A stretch of 14,701 nt of DNA from Saccoglossus kowalevskii (Eukaryota > Hemichordata > Enteropneusta > Harrimaniidae): the NCBI RefSeq assembly GCF_000003605.2, contig NW_003113971.1:63240-77940 (forward strand), read 5' to 3'. Of this stretch, positions 1 through 9,024 are shown piece after piece. Made by a program: the position numbers and the translations under genes. Under the pieces are notes generated by a model. The model was not told where the DNA came from. It searched no databases and saw only the letters and a list, made by a program, of their open reading frames with translations. Position 1 is the first letter of the stretch. Each line of letters begins with the position of its first letter.

Positions 1-1388
1 GTGACCTGCTTAGTATCCACACGATCGATACTTGATTTTGAGCTGCTTCTAATACAAGAGCTTCTGTCACTATCAGATTCAGCCGAAGAATGGTCGCATC
101 CCGGAAACACAAGTGAATGTCGCGAAAACATTTCAATGGAATCTGCGTGTATAAGTTTAGCTTTGGTGCATGCTGTGAACGTTCTAGGAGATATTGGGGG
201 TTTACTATGAACAAAAAAGCTAGGAGTTGATGGGAGTGTGAGGGTCCGGGTGCGTACCGGCACTGACATTGAGTGGGATAGAGCACCGGGGCAATATTGC
301 GTTGTAGTTTTCGGTGGTGTTAAATCACAGCAAGCATTTTTCGGGACATTTTCGCTTTTCAGTGTATGGTTGCTTTCATGTAGATCCAAACCTATTGAAT
401 CAATAGTTTTAATGGCGTTTGGTAATACCATGGGTGGCAAGACTGTCTTTTGCGCATCACCTGTCTGTGTATCTCGCTGATTTACTTGTTTACGACCAAG
501 CAAATTGACTGATTGAAGGTGCGATGTTGTTTGTATAGGTGCTACTAAGATAGACAATTGATGACGAGTTGGTCCCTCTTTTTCAGCATGTGTTACCCGT
601 AATGTGTTTCCATTTGATGCCAATTGTAGAGACGAAGCATTGTGGATGTTTTCATCAACATCCATTTCACAGGTTGGGTCGTCATATGATTTTGCGTTGC
701 GTAGTTTGACTTTTACGCATGCGTCTTTAATGACGTCCCGTCTGTTCAATCCAGTGGTCAAACTACCATCCCGACGTAAAGTATGTTTAACATTAGAACG
801 AGATGGTTCACATTCTAGTGTGCGAGACCTGCACAATTGGCGTTTTTCTCTAGAGCCAGTATCACCAAAGTTGCAAATTGGTGTGAATCGCGGCGTGTTT
901 TTATTTCCCATAGAAAACGATCTAAATAACCAAGACTGCATAATTCGCTTTTTGAGTCCTGACGGCTGTGTCGGAGAATCTTTTTGTTTGAATTCGGAGT
1001 CTGAGTTGAACTGTATATTTTCCTGTGCATGTTGATGAGATGGACCAATAACATTCTCATCATCCGTGTCTTCTTCATCTAATGATTCTATTCTTATTTG
1101 CTGTTCAAAACGAATTTCTACCTGTTCGTCAGATATATCAGGTTTTACAGCAGATCCCGTAGATTCACCCAATTTAAATTTACGAAATCTGGAACGAAGC
1201 GAACGCACGAAACCTTTAGAATCGTTCTTGTCAGTTTCCAATTGCAGTCGTGATGGATTTTCATCTTCTTTAAATTTCGCTTCGGGAATGTGGCCATTGT
1301 ATCCCAAGATTGCTTTTGGCGAAGCAGGTCCCATCTCATCTCCATAGTCTATACTAAATTCCCTTCTTAGTTGATGGCGCCGTGGCAT
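1..1388 (-). CDS. Large internal or first coding exon of an unidentified Ser/Thr-rich, probably disordered protein (partial, runs off window)
   Basis: Read on the minus strand from the ATG at 1388-1386, 462 consecutive codons are open to base 1 and no stop is reached, so the 3' part of the exon is outside the window. A frame this long is very unlikely by chance in AT-rich DNA, and the base composition is visibly more GC-rich than the flanks. I do not recognise the family. There is no signal peptide or membrane segment. Visible are a basic N-terminus (residues 3-9), a basic patch RSLRSRFRKFK (62-72), an acidic stretch (101-111), a second basic patch around KKRIMQSWLFRSFS (146-159), and a Ser-rich run (434-453). 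Seven proline-directed S/T-P sites (S23, S138, T165, T169, T357, T388, S400) and R-x-x-S sites (S12, S209) suggest a phosphorylated cytoplasmic or nuclear regulator; this is inference. The ATG has G at -3 and lies 9 nt inside the exon. The frame is also open (AGG CTA GAT) back to the splice site, so translation may begin in an upstream exon. Confidence 0.85.
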   Translation of the reverse strand, partial: MPRRHQLRREFSIDYGDEMGPASPKAILGYNGHIPEAKFKEDENPSRLQLETDKNDSKGFVRSLRSRFRKFKLGESTGSAVKPDISDEQVEIRFEQQIRIESLDEEDTDDENVIGPSHQHAQENIQFNSDSEFKQKDSPTQPSGLKKRIMQSWLFRSFSMGNKNTPRFTPICNFGDTGSREKRQLCRSRTLECEPSRSNVKHTLRRDGSLTTGLNRRDVIKDACVKVKLRNAKSYDDPTCEMDVDENIHNASSLQLASNGNTLRVTHAEKEGPTRHQLSILVAPIQTTSHLQSVNLLGRKQVNQRDTQTGDAQKTVLPPMVLPNAIKTIDSIGLDLHESNHTLKSENVPKNACCDLTPPKTTTQYCPGALSHSMSVPVRTRTLTLPSTPSFFVHSKPPISPRTFTACTKAKLIHADSIEMFSRHSLVFPGCDHSSAESDSDRSSCIRSSSKSSIDRVDTKQV

Positions 1389-1397
1389 ATCTAGCCT

Positions 1398-1415
1398 CTG
1401 TAAGATAAAATGTTC
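1398..1415 (-). other. 3' splice site (acceptor) in front of the large minus-strand exon
   Basis: On the minus strand the sequence runs ATTTTATCTTACAG and then AGGCTAGATATG, with the AG at 1399-1398 and the exon starting at 1397. A pyrimidine-rich run followed by ACAG is a good match to a metazoan acceptor. Upstream of it the same reading frame meets an in-frame TGA within about 40 nt, as expected if coding stops at an intron boundary. Joining is phase 0 if the codons AGG CTA GAT are translated. Confidence 0.65.
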
Positions 1416-3290
1416 ATTTGATCATTTACAATTATACCTATAACGCTTTACCATGCTCCGAAAACACCGTACCTACTGGATTTGTATCTAGAAATTGATA
1501 TGTTTAAAGCATTCAACAAAGGTTGTCTATAAAACATAAAACTGCGACTGAGATTGCCTAACTGAAAACATATATATAGAAAGAAATACGTGTCTTGGCA
1601 TTGGATTATAGTTTAATCCACTTATCCATTTTCCTAATGCTAATGCTAAGATCCACTAAATAACATTTGACATAAGTTATAGATGAATTTCTTGAAATTC
1701 GAGAAATATTATACACTGCAGAAGAACACTTTATACGGGTTCAACCGTATCAATTAATGATGCTGTCCATTTCTTACTTGCCTTTTCATAATTTAGATGT
1801 AGTTCATTATTAATGGTTGTTTTGAGCTGGAACATAAAAAAGCAAAATTCGTTCTTGGGTCACATTTATTTTGGCACCATCTCTTAAAGAGAGAGTGCAT
1901 GGCAATAGTTAGAATTTGGTCGATAATTAATATGTTTGTTCCGGTAATAAGTGTTCTCATGTTTAACATTACGTCAGTGCCAAAGTAGATAAAGATAAAA
2001 CATCATTTTTGCCCTAAAAATTCCGTACATCAATACAATTATAGAATATATGGAGACTGTCTTCAGCGACGAAAATTATATTTCTATATCAGATTGTATA
2101 TTGATTGAGTTTCATTAATTTGAAATTTAATTGCTCCATAGAATCCGGTTATGCGGGTCTGGTTACGTATTTTATAGACAACCTTCGGAGACAACACAAT
2201 TTTAATATGTTAATAATAAACATAATAAAATATGAGAGAAGCAAATGCCGTATCATATGTATTAGAACATCTTTCACGTGCACGCCTGTACTACCGGCAC
2301 AACATACGCATTCTGACTCCGAGTCTTATTTGTTATGAATATTTATAAAATTTCGCAATTCAAACTGAAGCGAGAGGTTTTCATTGATCAGTAGAAATGG
2401 TGTCAGTGTGCACTGTGCTCGTCGATTGGCTGGGTCTATTTAACTATATTTGGAATTTATATTTTACAAGTTTGTTGTGTCGACAGTAAATCGGCCAAAG
2501 CCTTATGGGTGTTTGGCGTAACCAAAGTAATAGACAATCTTTAAAGGTAACACGTTCTGGTATTTGCATTTTTATAGACATCAAAATGTACCACAGACAA
2601 CTACGGAACAAAATACATCACATCAAATAAATTTACGAACGAAAAATTGGCCAGGGAAAAAGAGACTGTTTTATCAGTGCAACTGCGAGTAAAATAATAA
2701 CCTAAGTAACAATACTCAATCACGAATCGAAGCCAATGGAAAACGTCGTATTTGGATTTGAATGAAGCGTTCGGGACTTCCGGAATGAATCACGACTTTT
2801 TGTTATAAATATCTCTAACAGCGTATCAAATATGAACGACACGATACTTGTTTGTCAGAATAGTTGTGTAGAAATTGATTTTGTATCAGGAAAAGAAATA
2901 ATTATATGAAAGGTTCATACGTCACAACGCCAGAGGGCGTTAACTGATAACATTTGTTACTCGACGGACATGAATGCATGTTACATGGTAAATGTTTTAG
3001 ACTAGATTCGATGTTAATACGTCATAAAGTTGAGATCGGCACCAACGATAAGAAATATTGTGATTGTGCTTCATGTGACATTTTAACTCCATTAATGAAT
3101 GCCAATTGTAAAGACTATTAAGGATAGATATTATACAAGGCTTATTCATTGCGTTTGGCACATCGCCTCAAAGTACATTGTCACGTGATTATCAGATGTC
3201 AATAATTTATGATGCGCAGAATATATGTATTTATCTCTGAGGGGTTTACTGATAATAACTAGAATTGTTCTACATGGATCGACAAGAACA
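1416..3290. other. AT-rich non-coding stretch, probably intron
   Basis: I see no convincing coding frame, RNA gene or repeat here. The only frame of note (plus, 2105-2338, 77 codons) has an unremarkable composition for AT-rich DNA. Two perfect CACGTG E-boxes occur, at 2275-2280 and 3182-3187; the second sits in the fuller GTCACGTGAT context bound by MITF/TFE-type bHLH-Zip factors in animals. If the minus-strand gene model is right, this is intron DNA upstream of the large exon. Confidence 0.4.
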
Positions 3291-3639
3291 AATTATTTGG
3301 GGACTGCGTACACTCAGGCTGAGATCGAACACAAGATTATAAAACGCGTCCCAAGGCTCCCGTCACGATAGCATTATGTTATTCCGCAGTTCTGTTGTAT
3401 TGTAATGATTATGAATTATTTATAAAATATTCAGTTGCCTTGCTTTTTGATGCAAACTGTATGAGTTGCAATGTCTTTGATTTTATAGAAATCTCTAATC
3501 GTGACCAATGTTTAAGTCAATTTAATAAGTTTAAAAAGCGTTCTTGTTATACTGGCCACCTAGCAAATATTTGTCATCTTTAAATCGGATTTTCGTGTTT
3601 GACTGCAACTTTTCAATGACGGATCATTTTTGTCTGTTT

Positions 3640-3676
3640 TTTTTTTTGCTGAAATGTTTTGTTCTGTTCTGTTCTG
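3640..3676. repeat. Poly-T run and short GTTCT tandem
   Basis: A run of about eleven T residues is followed within 15 bases by three copies of the pentamer GTTCT (3661-3675). This is simple-sequence DNA and nothing more can be supported. Confidence 0.6.
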
Positions 3677-3802
3677 ATGAGTGCAAACATTGTACCATTG
3701 GACTTTTGTTAGTTTGCATAAACTCAATATGACTGCCATTATACAAAGAAAATTACAATGTGGGTACAAATCTTTGGGAGTTTCTTAAATTTGCATTAAT
3801 CC

Positions 3803-4064
3803 AAGATGGCGGCCGCCTTACTCCTAAAGTAGACATAATGTTATATTCGCCCAGTTAGTAAATTCTGATGTTATCCTGAACCCAGTGTTTTTGAAGGATT
3901 TTATATCTAGCAAACCTACTGATTGACAATCTGACACCTTTGAGAGAATCGAAATATTGAAGATGGCGGCAAAAATGACTTGGTTTCCACATATGATAAG
4001 ATTAGGTGTTTTCAGGCATGGCCAGGTGTTATTTATTTTAACACAAAAAAAACAAGATGGCAAA
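3803..4064 (+). promoter_or_regulatory. Cluster of YY1-like AAGATGGC(GGC) motifs
   Basis: The 11-mer AAGATGGCGGC occurs exactly at 3803-3813 and at 3960-3970, and a third AAGATGGC occurs at 4054-4061. This is the consensus of the zinc-finger factor YY1 (Pho in flies). The first copy extends into GGCGGCCGCC. Copies two and three share a little downstream sequence (a run of A, then GACTT), so they may be remnants of one short dispersed repeat rather than independent binding sites. Function is not shown. Confidence 0.35.
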
Positions 4065-4436
4065 CAGACTTAACTATACCTAACATTCCATGTAAACACA
4101 CAACTTATAAAATGGACATATTAAAGGGTGGTGGTCGTCGCGCAGCACGTATTCGAATTTCATGAAACAAACAATGTATTTTACACGCGTTGTATACGTT
4201 GCTATTAAGTAATCACATAATTTCTTCTGTGATTTCCACAATTCTCATTACTTACGAGAACTGCAAATTAGATGAAATATACACAGTCATGTTTACAAAC
4301 ATGTTGGCAATGTTAATATGTTGAAATTATGTTGCAAAACCAAATATTTAACATTTCCACTAAAGGTCAACACGACTGTCACTCTGTTATTCAAAAGTCT
4401 TGTTTTTCTTATATAATTACCATTCTTTATAATCCC

Positions 4437-5032
4437 CCAAATAGAAGAGAATAGAATACTTTATTGTCTGGCACATGATTTGGTTAGAAGACAGAAAATA
4501 CCAAAGAAATAAATTGTGAAATAATACAGTTACCATGAATTTCATAATCAGTTAACATATCTCCTGTGAAAGAAACTGCTCTCGTTTTTCATATGTAGTT
4601 AAACTCTAATAACAAGTGTTTTGTCATTGCTGCTCATTATAATTTTCTCTTCATCAGATGAGGAATTAAAAGCTTGTAAACAAGAAAACATAGAATACAG
4701 TAGTTTTCGTTCTTCTGTGTCAAGTACGGTGCAGGAAGGGGATTTTCTTTCGTTGGTTTCAATTTTTGGTTTCGTGTGTTGTCCAGTTTCAATGTGATCA
4801 ATTTGCTTAATTACTGCTTGTCTGTCATTCAACTGTTTTAGATAGGTTTCTTGATTAATGATGTGTTTAAATAATTTAATGGTTTTCCTTTTCTAATCAT
4901 CTCGTTGCATGTCAGTGTTCCATAAATTTTGGATAGCCTCCTGGAAGTGTTCTTTTGTGACATTAACGTTTCTTAGGTAGACATTGTTGAGTTTACATAG
5001 TCTTGTAAGTCAATATGTTTGTTATTTTCCAT
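4437..5032 (-). pseudogene. Broken coding sequence with polyadenylation signal and short (TATTC) tail: retroposed relic
   Basis: On the minus strand one frame is open from 5009 to the stop at 4601-4599, except for a single TAG at 4895-4893. That gives 38 codons before and 97 after it. Composition is protein-like (charged, few runs; the C-terminal part includes DTEERKLLYSMFSC) rather than AT-rich noise. A second frame begins with ATG at 5032 and reads 19 codons to a TAA (4975-4973); it could be the original start if a small indel separates the two. Downstream of the terminal stop comes about 130 nt without a frame, then AATAAA at 4465-4460 followed directly by a degenerate TATTC/TATTCTC tail to about 4437. 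Coding sequence, short 3' untranslated part and a pentamer tail resemble a retroposed copy. I cannot name the parent protein. A real multi-exon gene with a frame break at 4895 is less likely because no donor is visible there. Confidence 0.45.
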
Positions 5033-5476
5033 TTATTTCAAAGCATTATATGCAATGTTATTTTGTTCAAGTGACTATACGACGATGCACGTCGAATACA
5101 ATGTTTGTTTACAAAAAATCCGTACGCGTTACGCGACGAGCACGCCTGTAATATAACGGTTGCTGTTGATATGTTTGCCTAATGATGCACAGGATGCAAC
5201 AACATTAATTATTATGTGTGTACTTACTATTCGTACAAATATATCAAGTTCAAGATGTCTTGGCCAAGATATTCTCTATTCTTCCAAGTCCCAGAATCTC
5301 ATTGATGAATCCTAGATATGCGATGATACAAATCAACTCATGGAGTTTGTTTCCGAATTTGCAAAGATCGCAAAGTAACGCCAAGTATTATCACAGCGGC
5401 AAACTAAAATGCACAGAGACGACCCAGAAGATGTGGGCTGTCGCTCAAACGTAGACTGAGTGTCGTATGTTGCATG
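5033..5476. other. Non-coding stretch with one short plus-strand frame
   Basis: The region becomes more GC-balanced from about 5240. A plus-strand frame (5218-5454) is open for 78 codons but begins with GTG, has no recognisable domain and is not flanked by clear splice sites, so I do not call it a gene. Nothing else is visible. Confidence 0.3.
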
Positions 5477-5860
5477 TCAATGATTAGACATCGGCGAGGT
5501 CAGATGACACACGCTACCCCTTATAGACGAAATCAACTGCGTGCGATAACGACGATGTAATGAAGTCTTAATCTCTCCTAGCAATATGATGACGTCATCA
5601 ATTACGTTACGAGTATCTTGTGTTCCGGGCTTCATAAATGTTATATAGATTATTGGATGAAATATTGTACACATATGATGACACTGTATTATTTCCTTGT
5701 TTGTGTCATCTAATCCACTGTGTTGTCCACTGTTCATCCATCCACTCGATGTTGTCAGGAATAGTAATTCACTTGTTCCCTGAGACTGACTCCCATCTGA
5801 GCGACGAATGATACATACAGAGTCCATACAGAGATGAATGTGTGTACTGTCAACAACACA
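5477..5860 (-). CDS. Candidate exon, unknown protein (weak)
   Basis: On the minus strand a frame of 128 codons (including the stop) follows a convincing acceptor: a pyrimidine-rich TCCTTTTCTTC, then CCATTACAG at 5869-5861, with the exon starting at 5860 in phase 0 and ending in a TGA at 5479-5477. The translation is polar in its first half (for example RRSDGSQSQGTSEL) and carries several Cys and His residues (for example QCHHMC), with no motif I recognise. There is no ATG at its head, no AATAAA soon after the stop and no clear donor, so it is either a terminal exon, an exon remnant or a chance frame. It lies on the same strand as the large exon at 1-1388 and would fall within the intron of that gene. 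Confidence 0.22.
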   Translation of the reverse strand, partial: CVVDSTHIHLCMDSVCIIRRSDGSQSQGTSELLFLTTSSGWMNSGQHSGLDDTNKEIIQCHHMCTIFHPIIYITFMKPGTQDTRNVIDDVIILLGEIKTSLHRRYRTQLISSIRGSVCHLTSPMSNH

Positions 5861-5909
5861 CTGTAATGGTTTTTTGAAGAAAAGGATAACAATCACATGC
5901 TACTTCGGA

Positions 5910-5925
5910 GTGTGTGTGTGTGTGT
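5910..5925. repeat. (GT)8 microsatellite
   Basis: Eight uninterrupted GT dinucleotides are visible. The tract lies just upstream (plus sense) of the X-box-like site at 5965. Confidence 0.9.
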
Positions 5926-5964
5926 TTCGCTCATATATCATATTTACGGGGAAAAACAGGAAAC

Positions 5965-6029
5965 GTTACTATGGAAACAATGACGAGTATCCCATCCGCA
6001 TCTCCATTTGTTTCTCTGCTCTGACGTCA
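5965..6029. promoter_or_regulatory. RFX X-box-like site with a downstream CRE palindrome
   Basis: GTTACTATGGAAAC (5965-5978) resembles the 14-bp X-box inverted repeat bound by RFX factors (consensus GTTGCCATGGCAAC), with both half-sites recognisable. A perfect CRE, TGACGTCA, follows at 6022-6029. RFX sites in animals often drive ciliary genes; no such gene is identified here, so the role is inference. Confidence 0.4.
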
Positions 6030-6130
6030 AATACAATGTATACATCTCAGTTGCGTTATTTAGATTTCTAGTGTTTATATTAGTGCATATGGTAAACACG
6101 GTGTGCATATTTTAATTTACACCTGGTGTG

Positions 6131-6262
6131 AGTGCAATGGTTACCGTGTCCTCCCAGGGAGGGAGATTGCGGGTTTCACTTCCTTGGTAGACTGCCCGCT
6201 CAGCAGTGACATTTAGGGTTGGGAACATGCCGACTAGTCGGAGGGCGTAAAACTGATAATGG
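6131..6262 (+). mobile_element. tRNA-derived SINE-like element (degenerate)
   Basis: An A-box-like TGGTTACCGTG (6138-6148) is followed by a B-box-like GGTTTCACTTCC (6172-6183, one base longer than the consensus). The bases before the B-box (GGGAGATTGCGG) also fit a tRNA-related head. The following body ends in a perfect palindrome CCGACTAGTCGG and then AGGGCGTAAAACTG. I recall that many invertebrate tRNA-SINEs end in something like GTCGGATGGGACGTTAAAC, and this resembles it. Spacing between the boxes is about 10 nt shorter than in a real tRNA and no acceptor stem forms, so this is not a functional tRNA. No target-site duplication was found. Confidence 0.35.
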
Positions 6263-6299
6263 CAACGTGTATGTCATTGCTTGTTGCGTGAGTCCTGAG

Positions 6300-8040
6300 T
6301 ATCAGTAAAAGAACACATATATTAAAATTCATTTTTTATTTCATAAACCGCAATTTTGATTTGTAAATTTCATATTTTGTTTCAATAACCGCAAAATATT
6401 CGGTTTTCATTCTTTAAAGGGCATTTTTCTTTGTGCAGTTGAATACTGGTATGCAATTTTATTTGCAAATTCCGTCTTGGTTGTATCATTCATATTCCAT
6501 TCTATTCACGACGAATTATGTTTATCTTACTATGATGTTTCATTTGTGAAATTAATTGCATTTGTGACATGTATTTTGCATTCGTAATTTTTCATTACCG
6601 TAGTAGCAGGAAATATGTCGAACTTCTATATGGCCTTTGATCAAGACCCTTATTCAGACCAAGTTTGTCACAGAATTGTGGGTGGTAACCCGGGGTACAC
6701 TGTCTACAAATAACTCTCCTGAATCGGTATTTTTGAATTTTGGACAAGGGCGGTAGTAATTTGCGTGCATTTGGGTTACCCAATCATCTTTTCTATTTAA
6801 TTGATACTTCCCAGAGTATTAGTTTTTATTAGAAACCTTGGAGTTTATATCACCTTGACAATAAAGTGTTTTCTTCAATACCTCACCATGCAATTGTAAT
6901 ATATAGTAGGTTATTTAGTATGTTATTGGATATGATTCTGTATTGACCCATCATACTAAAGATTTAGTGGGTCGCTATCTATTCGTAGGGTTAGCAATCG
7001 TGAACCCTCGTGGACGTTTGATATACGAATAATTAATGTATATGTTTTCAATGCATTAAATAGTTTGAATATTAAACAAACCTGCACTATTATATGACTG
7101 ATTGTACTGCAAGCACAATGCTAACTACGGTGCACAGTATCGTGTAGCGCCGTATCTGTGACACGAAGTCAGCATGGGGACAACAATAACCATTGTGACT
7201 TGCTACTATTAGTATCATGTTACAAAGTTTATACCCTATCAGTGTATTCACCCAATGGACACTGAACGTCCAATGTTCACATTTCTGGGGAGTTTTAAAA
7301 TCTATCTGCCAACGACGGATCACCGCTCGTGCGCAGATACTGTGATATGTTTTGAATTATTCAGTATGAAGAAGTGTGCACTTGCTATGCCAGTATTCGG
7401 TCACTTTAATAATCAGTATAATTGTGGAAATAACCTGGCATTGTAGGTTTTTATATTTCCTATTATTTGAGTAGTTTCGGACAGGCGACCAAGATTTTGA
7501 ATTTCTGTTGAAAGTTGCCAAACAAATTACCCCAGGCATTTCCGCTAAATTCTACGGAAATGTTCTAAAATCTTACAGCGACGAGTATAGCATGGCAGGA
7601 CTGTTTCCACTCATAGACAGCAGGATTTTCCATCTAAATGCAAAACACGAGTGACTTCAAAATCATGCATCATTTTATAACCGACCTCTAACATGGCAAC
7701 AAGTAACTAACATTTTAAAAATGTAGTCTCTGTTTGCTTACGTGGTTGTAGCAGTCACCTGTGACAGTTTTCCTCGTCACTGCCTTGATTCCATCTAACA
7801 TATTGTTACTTGTTAGTTAATGTAATCTAGCCAACAATAATTTTTTTTAATTATCTACTTTCGGATTATTAGATATGTATTTCAATCGATTGGCTATAAC
7901 AGCAACGAGTCCAAATCATGTTCAACATTTTAAGGCACAAACATTCATTTTTGTCACTTACAATTTATAAAATGAACTTCACTTTAGATACCAAATCCTA
8001 TATAGGTTATTACACGGCCTAGCACGTCGACGTCCCCACT
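6300..8040. other. AT-rich non-coding stretch
   Basis: No gene is supported. A somewhat GC-richer island at 6600-6780 holds a 32-codon plus-strand ATG frame (6615-6713) and an overlapping 62-codon minus frame. Both are too short to call, and neither has splice sites or a recognisable motif. A perfect 10-bp inverted pair (AACAAGTAAC at 7698-7707, GTTACTTGTT at 7805-7814) is present but isolated. Confidence 0.35.
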
Positions 8041-8090
8041 ACCGTCGTGACGCAATAGTGATAATAGTTATGTCATTTGTTACTTGTCAC

Positions 8091-8404
8091 AGTCGCATTA
8101 CGTCACAGAATCGGTCATCCACTTGGTGACAGTCGCGTTACGTCACATAATCTGGCATATACTTGGTAACAGTCGCGTTACGTCACAGAATCGGTCATAT
8201 ATTTGGTTATAGTCGCGTTACGTCGCAGTATCGGTCGTCAGCTTAGTGACAAATGCGTTACGTCACAGAATCGGTCGTCAGCTTGGTGACAATTGCGTTA
8301 CGTCACAGAATCGGTCGTCCACTTGGTGACAATTGCGTTACATCACAAAATCGGTCGTAAACTTAGTGACAATTGCGTTACGTCACAGAATCGGTCATCC
8401 ACTT
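8091..8404 (+). repeat. 40-bp minisatellite, about 7.9 copies, each with a CRE-like core
   Basis: Seven full units start at 8091, 8131, 8171, 8211, 8251, 8291 and 8331, and an eighth at 8371 ends after 34 bases. Every unit is exactly 40 bp, so divergence is by substitution only. Each contains GCGTTACGTCACAGAATCGG or a close variant. The bZIP-type octamer TTACGTCA is intact in six units (1, 2, 3, 5, 6, 8) and changed in two (TTACGTCG in unit 4, TTACATCA in unit 7). In most units GTGAC at the end of the previous copy and GTCAC inside the copy form a short inverted repeat. Two sub-groups are visible: early units begin AGTCGC and later ones AATTGC. Confidence 0.95.
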
Positions 8405-8474
8405 TTTACTTTAATTTCCACTTCAATATAAAGCAGTGGTTAAGGGCAAAATAATTCCCCCATGATCAACAAAT

Positions 8475-8617
8475 AATTCTCTTGACTGATAAATAAATAT
8501 ATGGTTTACGATTATTTTGTATGGTATATCTGGTAATGGGGAGAGGAATATCACAGAGAAACATACACAACTCTATAACTATATAATTTTATGGTTCATA
8601 AGTTTTGTATATGATAT
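8475..8617 (+). repeat. Diverged parent repeat copies flanking the 37-bp array (left side)
   Basis: Two diverged copies of a longer unit are seen, from about 8475 and about 8571. The shared plan is a TCTTGACTGATA-type start, then TATATGGTTCA, then TTTTGTATATGATATATC, then a CTGGTA-type core, then GAAACATACA. The second copy runs straight into the 37-bp array. Confidence 0.7.
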
Positions 8618-9024
8618 ATCTTGTGATCTGGTATTGAGATATATGAAAACTCATATCTTGTGATCTGGTATTGAGATATATGAAAACTCATATCTTGTGA
8701 TCTGGTATTGAGATATATGAAAACTCATATCTTGTGATCTGGTATTGAGATATATGAAAACTCATATATTGTGATCTGGTATTGAGATATATAAAAACTC
8801 ATATATTGTGATCTGGTATTAAGATATATGAAAACTCATATCTTGTGATCTGGTATTGAGATATATGAAAACTCATATATTGTGATCTGGTATTGAGATA
8901 TATGAAAACTCATATCTTGTGATCTGGTATTGAGATATATGAAAACTCATATCTTGTGATCTGGTATTAAGATATATGAAAACTCATATCTTGTGATCTG
9001 GTATTGAGATATATGAAAACTCAT
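8618..9024 (+). repeat. 37-bp minisatellite, 11 exact-length copies
   Basis: Units begin every 37 bases at 8618, 8655, 8692, 8729, 8766, 8803, 8840, 8877, 8914, 8951 and 8988, with no indels. The start is ATCTTGTGATCTGGTATTGA and the end is ATATGAAAACTCAT. Variants are few: ATATT for ATCTT in units 5, 6 and 8, TTAAG for TTGAG in units 6 and 10, and one ATAAAA in unit 5. ATATGA-AAAC-TCATAT gives a perfect 6-bp stem with a 4-nt loop in each unit. The low divergence contrasts with the flanking parental copies, so the array is younger. Confidence 0.97.

Noticed and set aside
604-1035. 143-codon plus-strand frame over the left exon, and the other short plus and minus frames at 1-1347
   Set aside because: They are shadows of the continuous 462-codon minus-strand frame, which is far longer and has a proper acceptor.
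3321-3360. tRNA-like B-box (GTTCGATCTC) and A-box-like stretch on the minus strand
   Set aside because: The boxes are only about 29 nt apart start to start and no stems form; at most a SINE scrap.
6615-6713. 32-codon plus-strand ATG frame
   Set aside because: Short; overlapped by an open minus frame; no supporting signals.
7691-7822. Perfect 10-bp inverted pair AACAAGTAAC / GTTACTTGTT
   Set aside because: The arms do not extend, no target duplication is seen, and a 10-bp pair within 120 bp of AT-rich DNA is not convincing.
8091-9024. CRISPR array
   Set aside because: Units are contiguous with no unique spacers, so these are minisatellites, and the DNA is animal-like.
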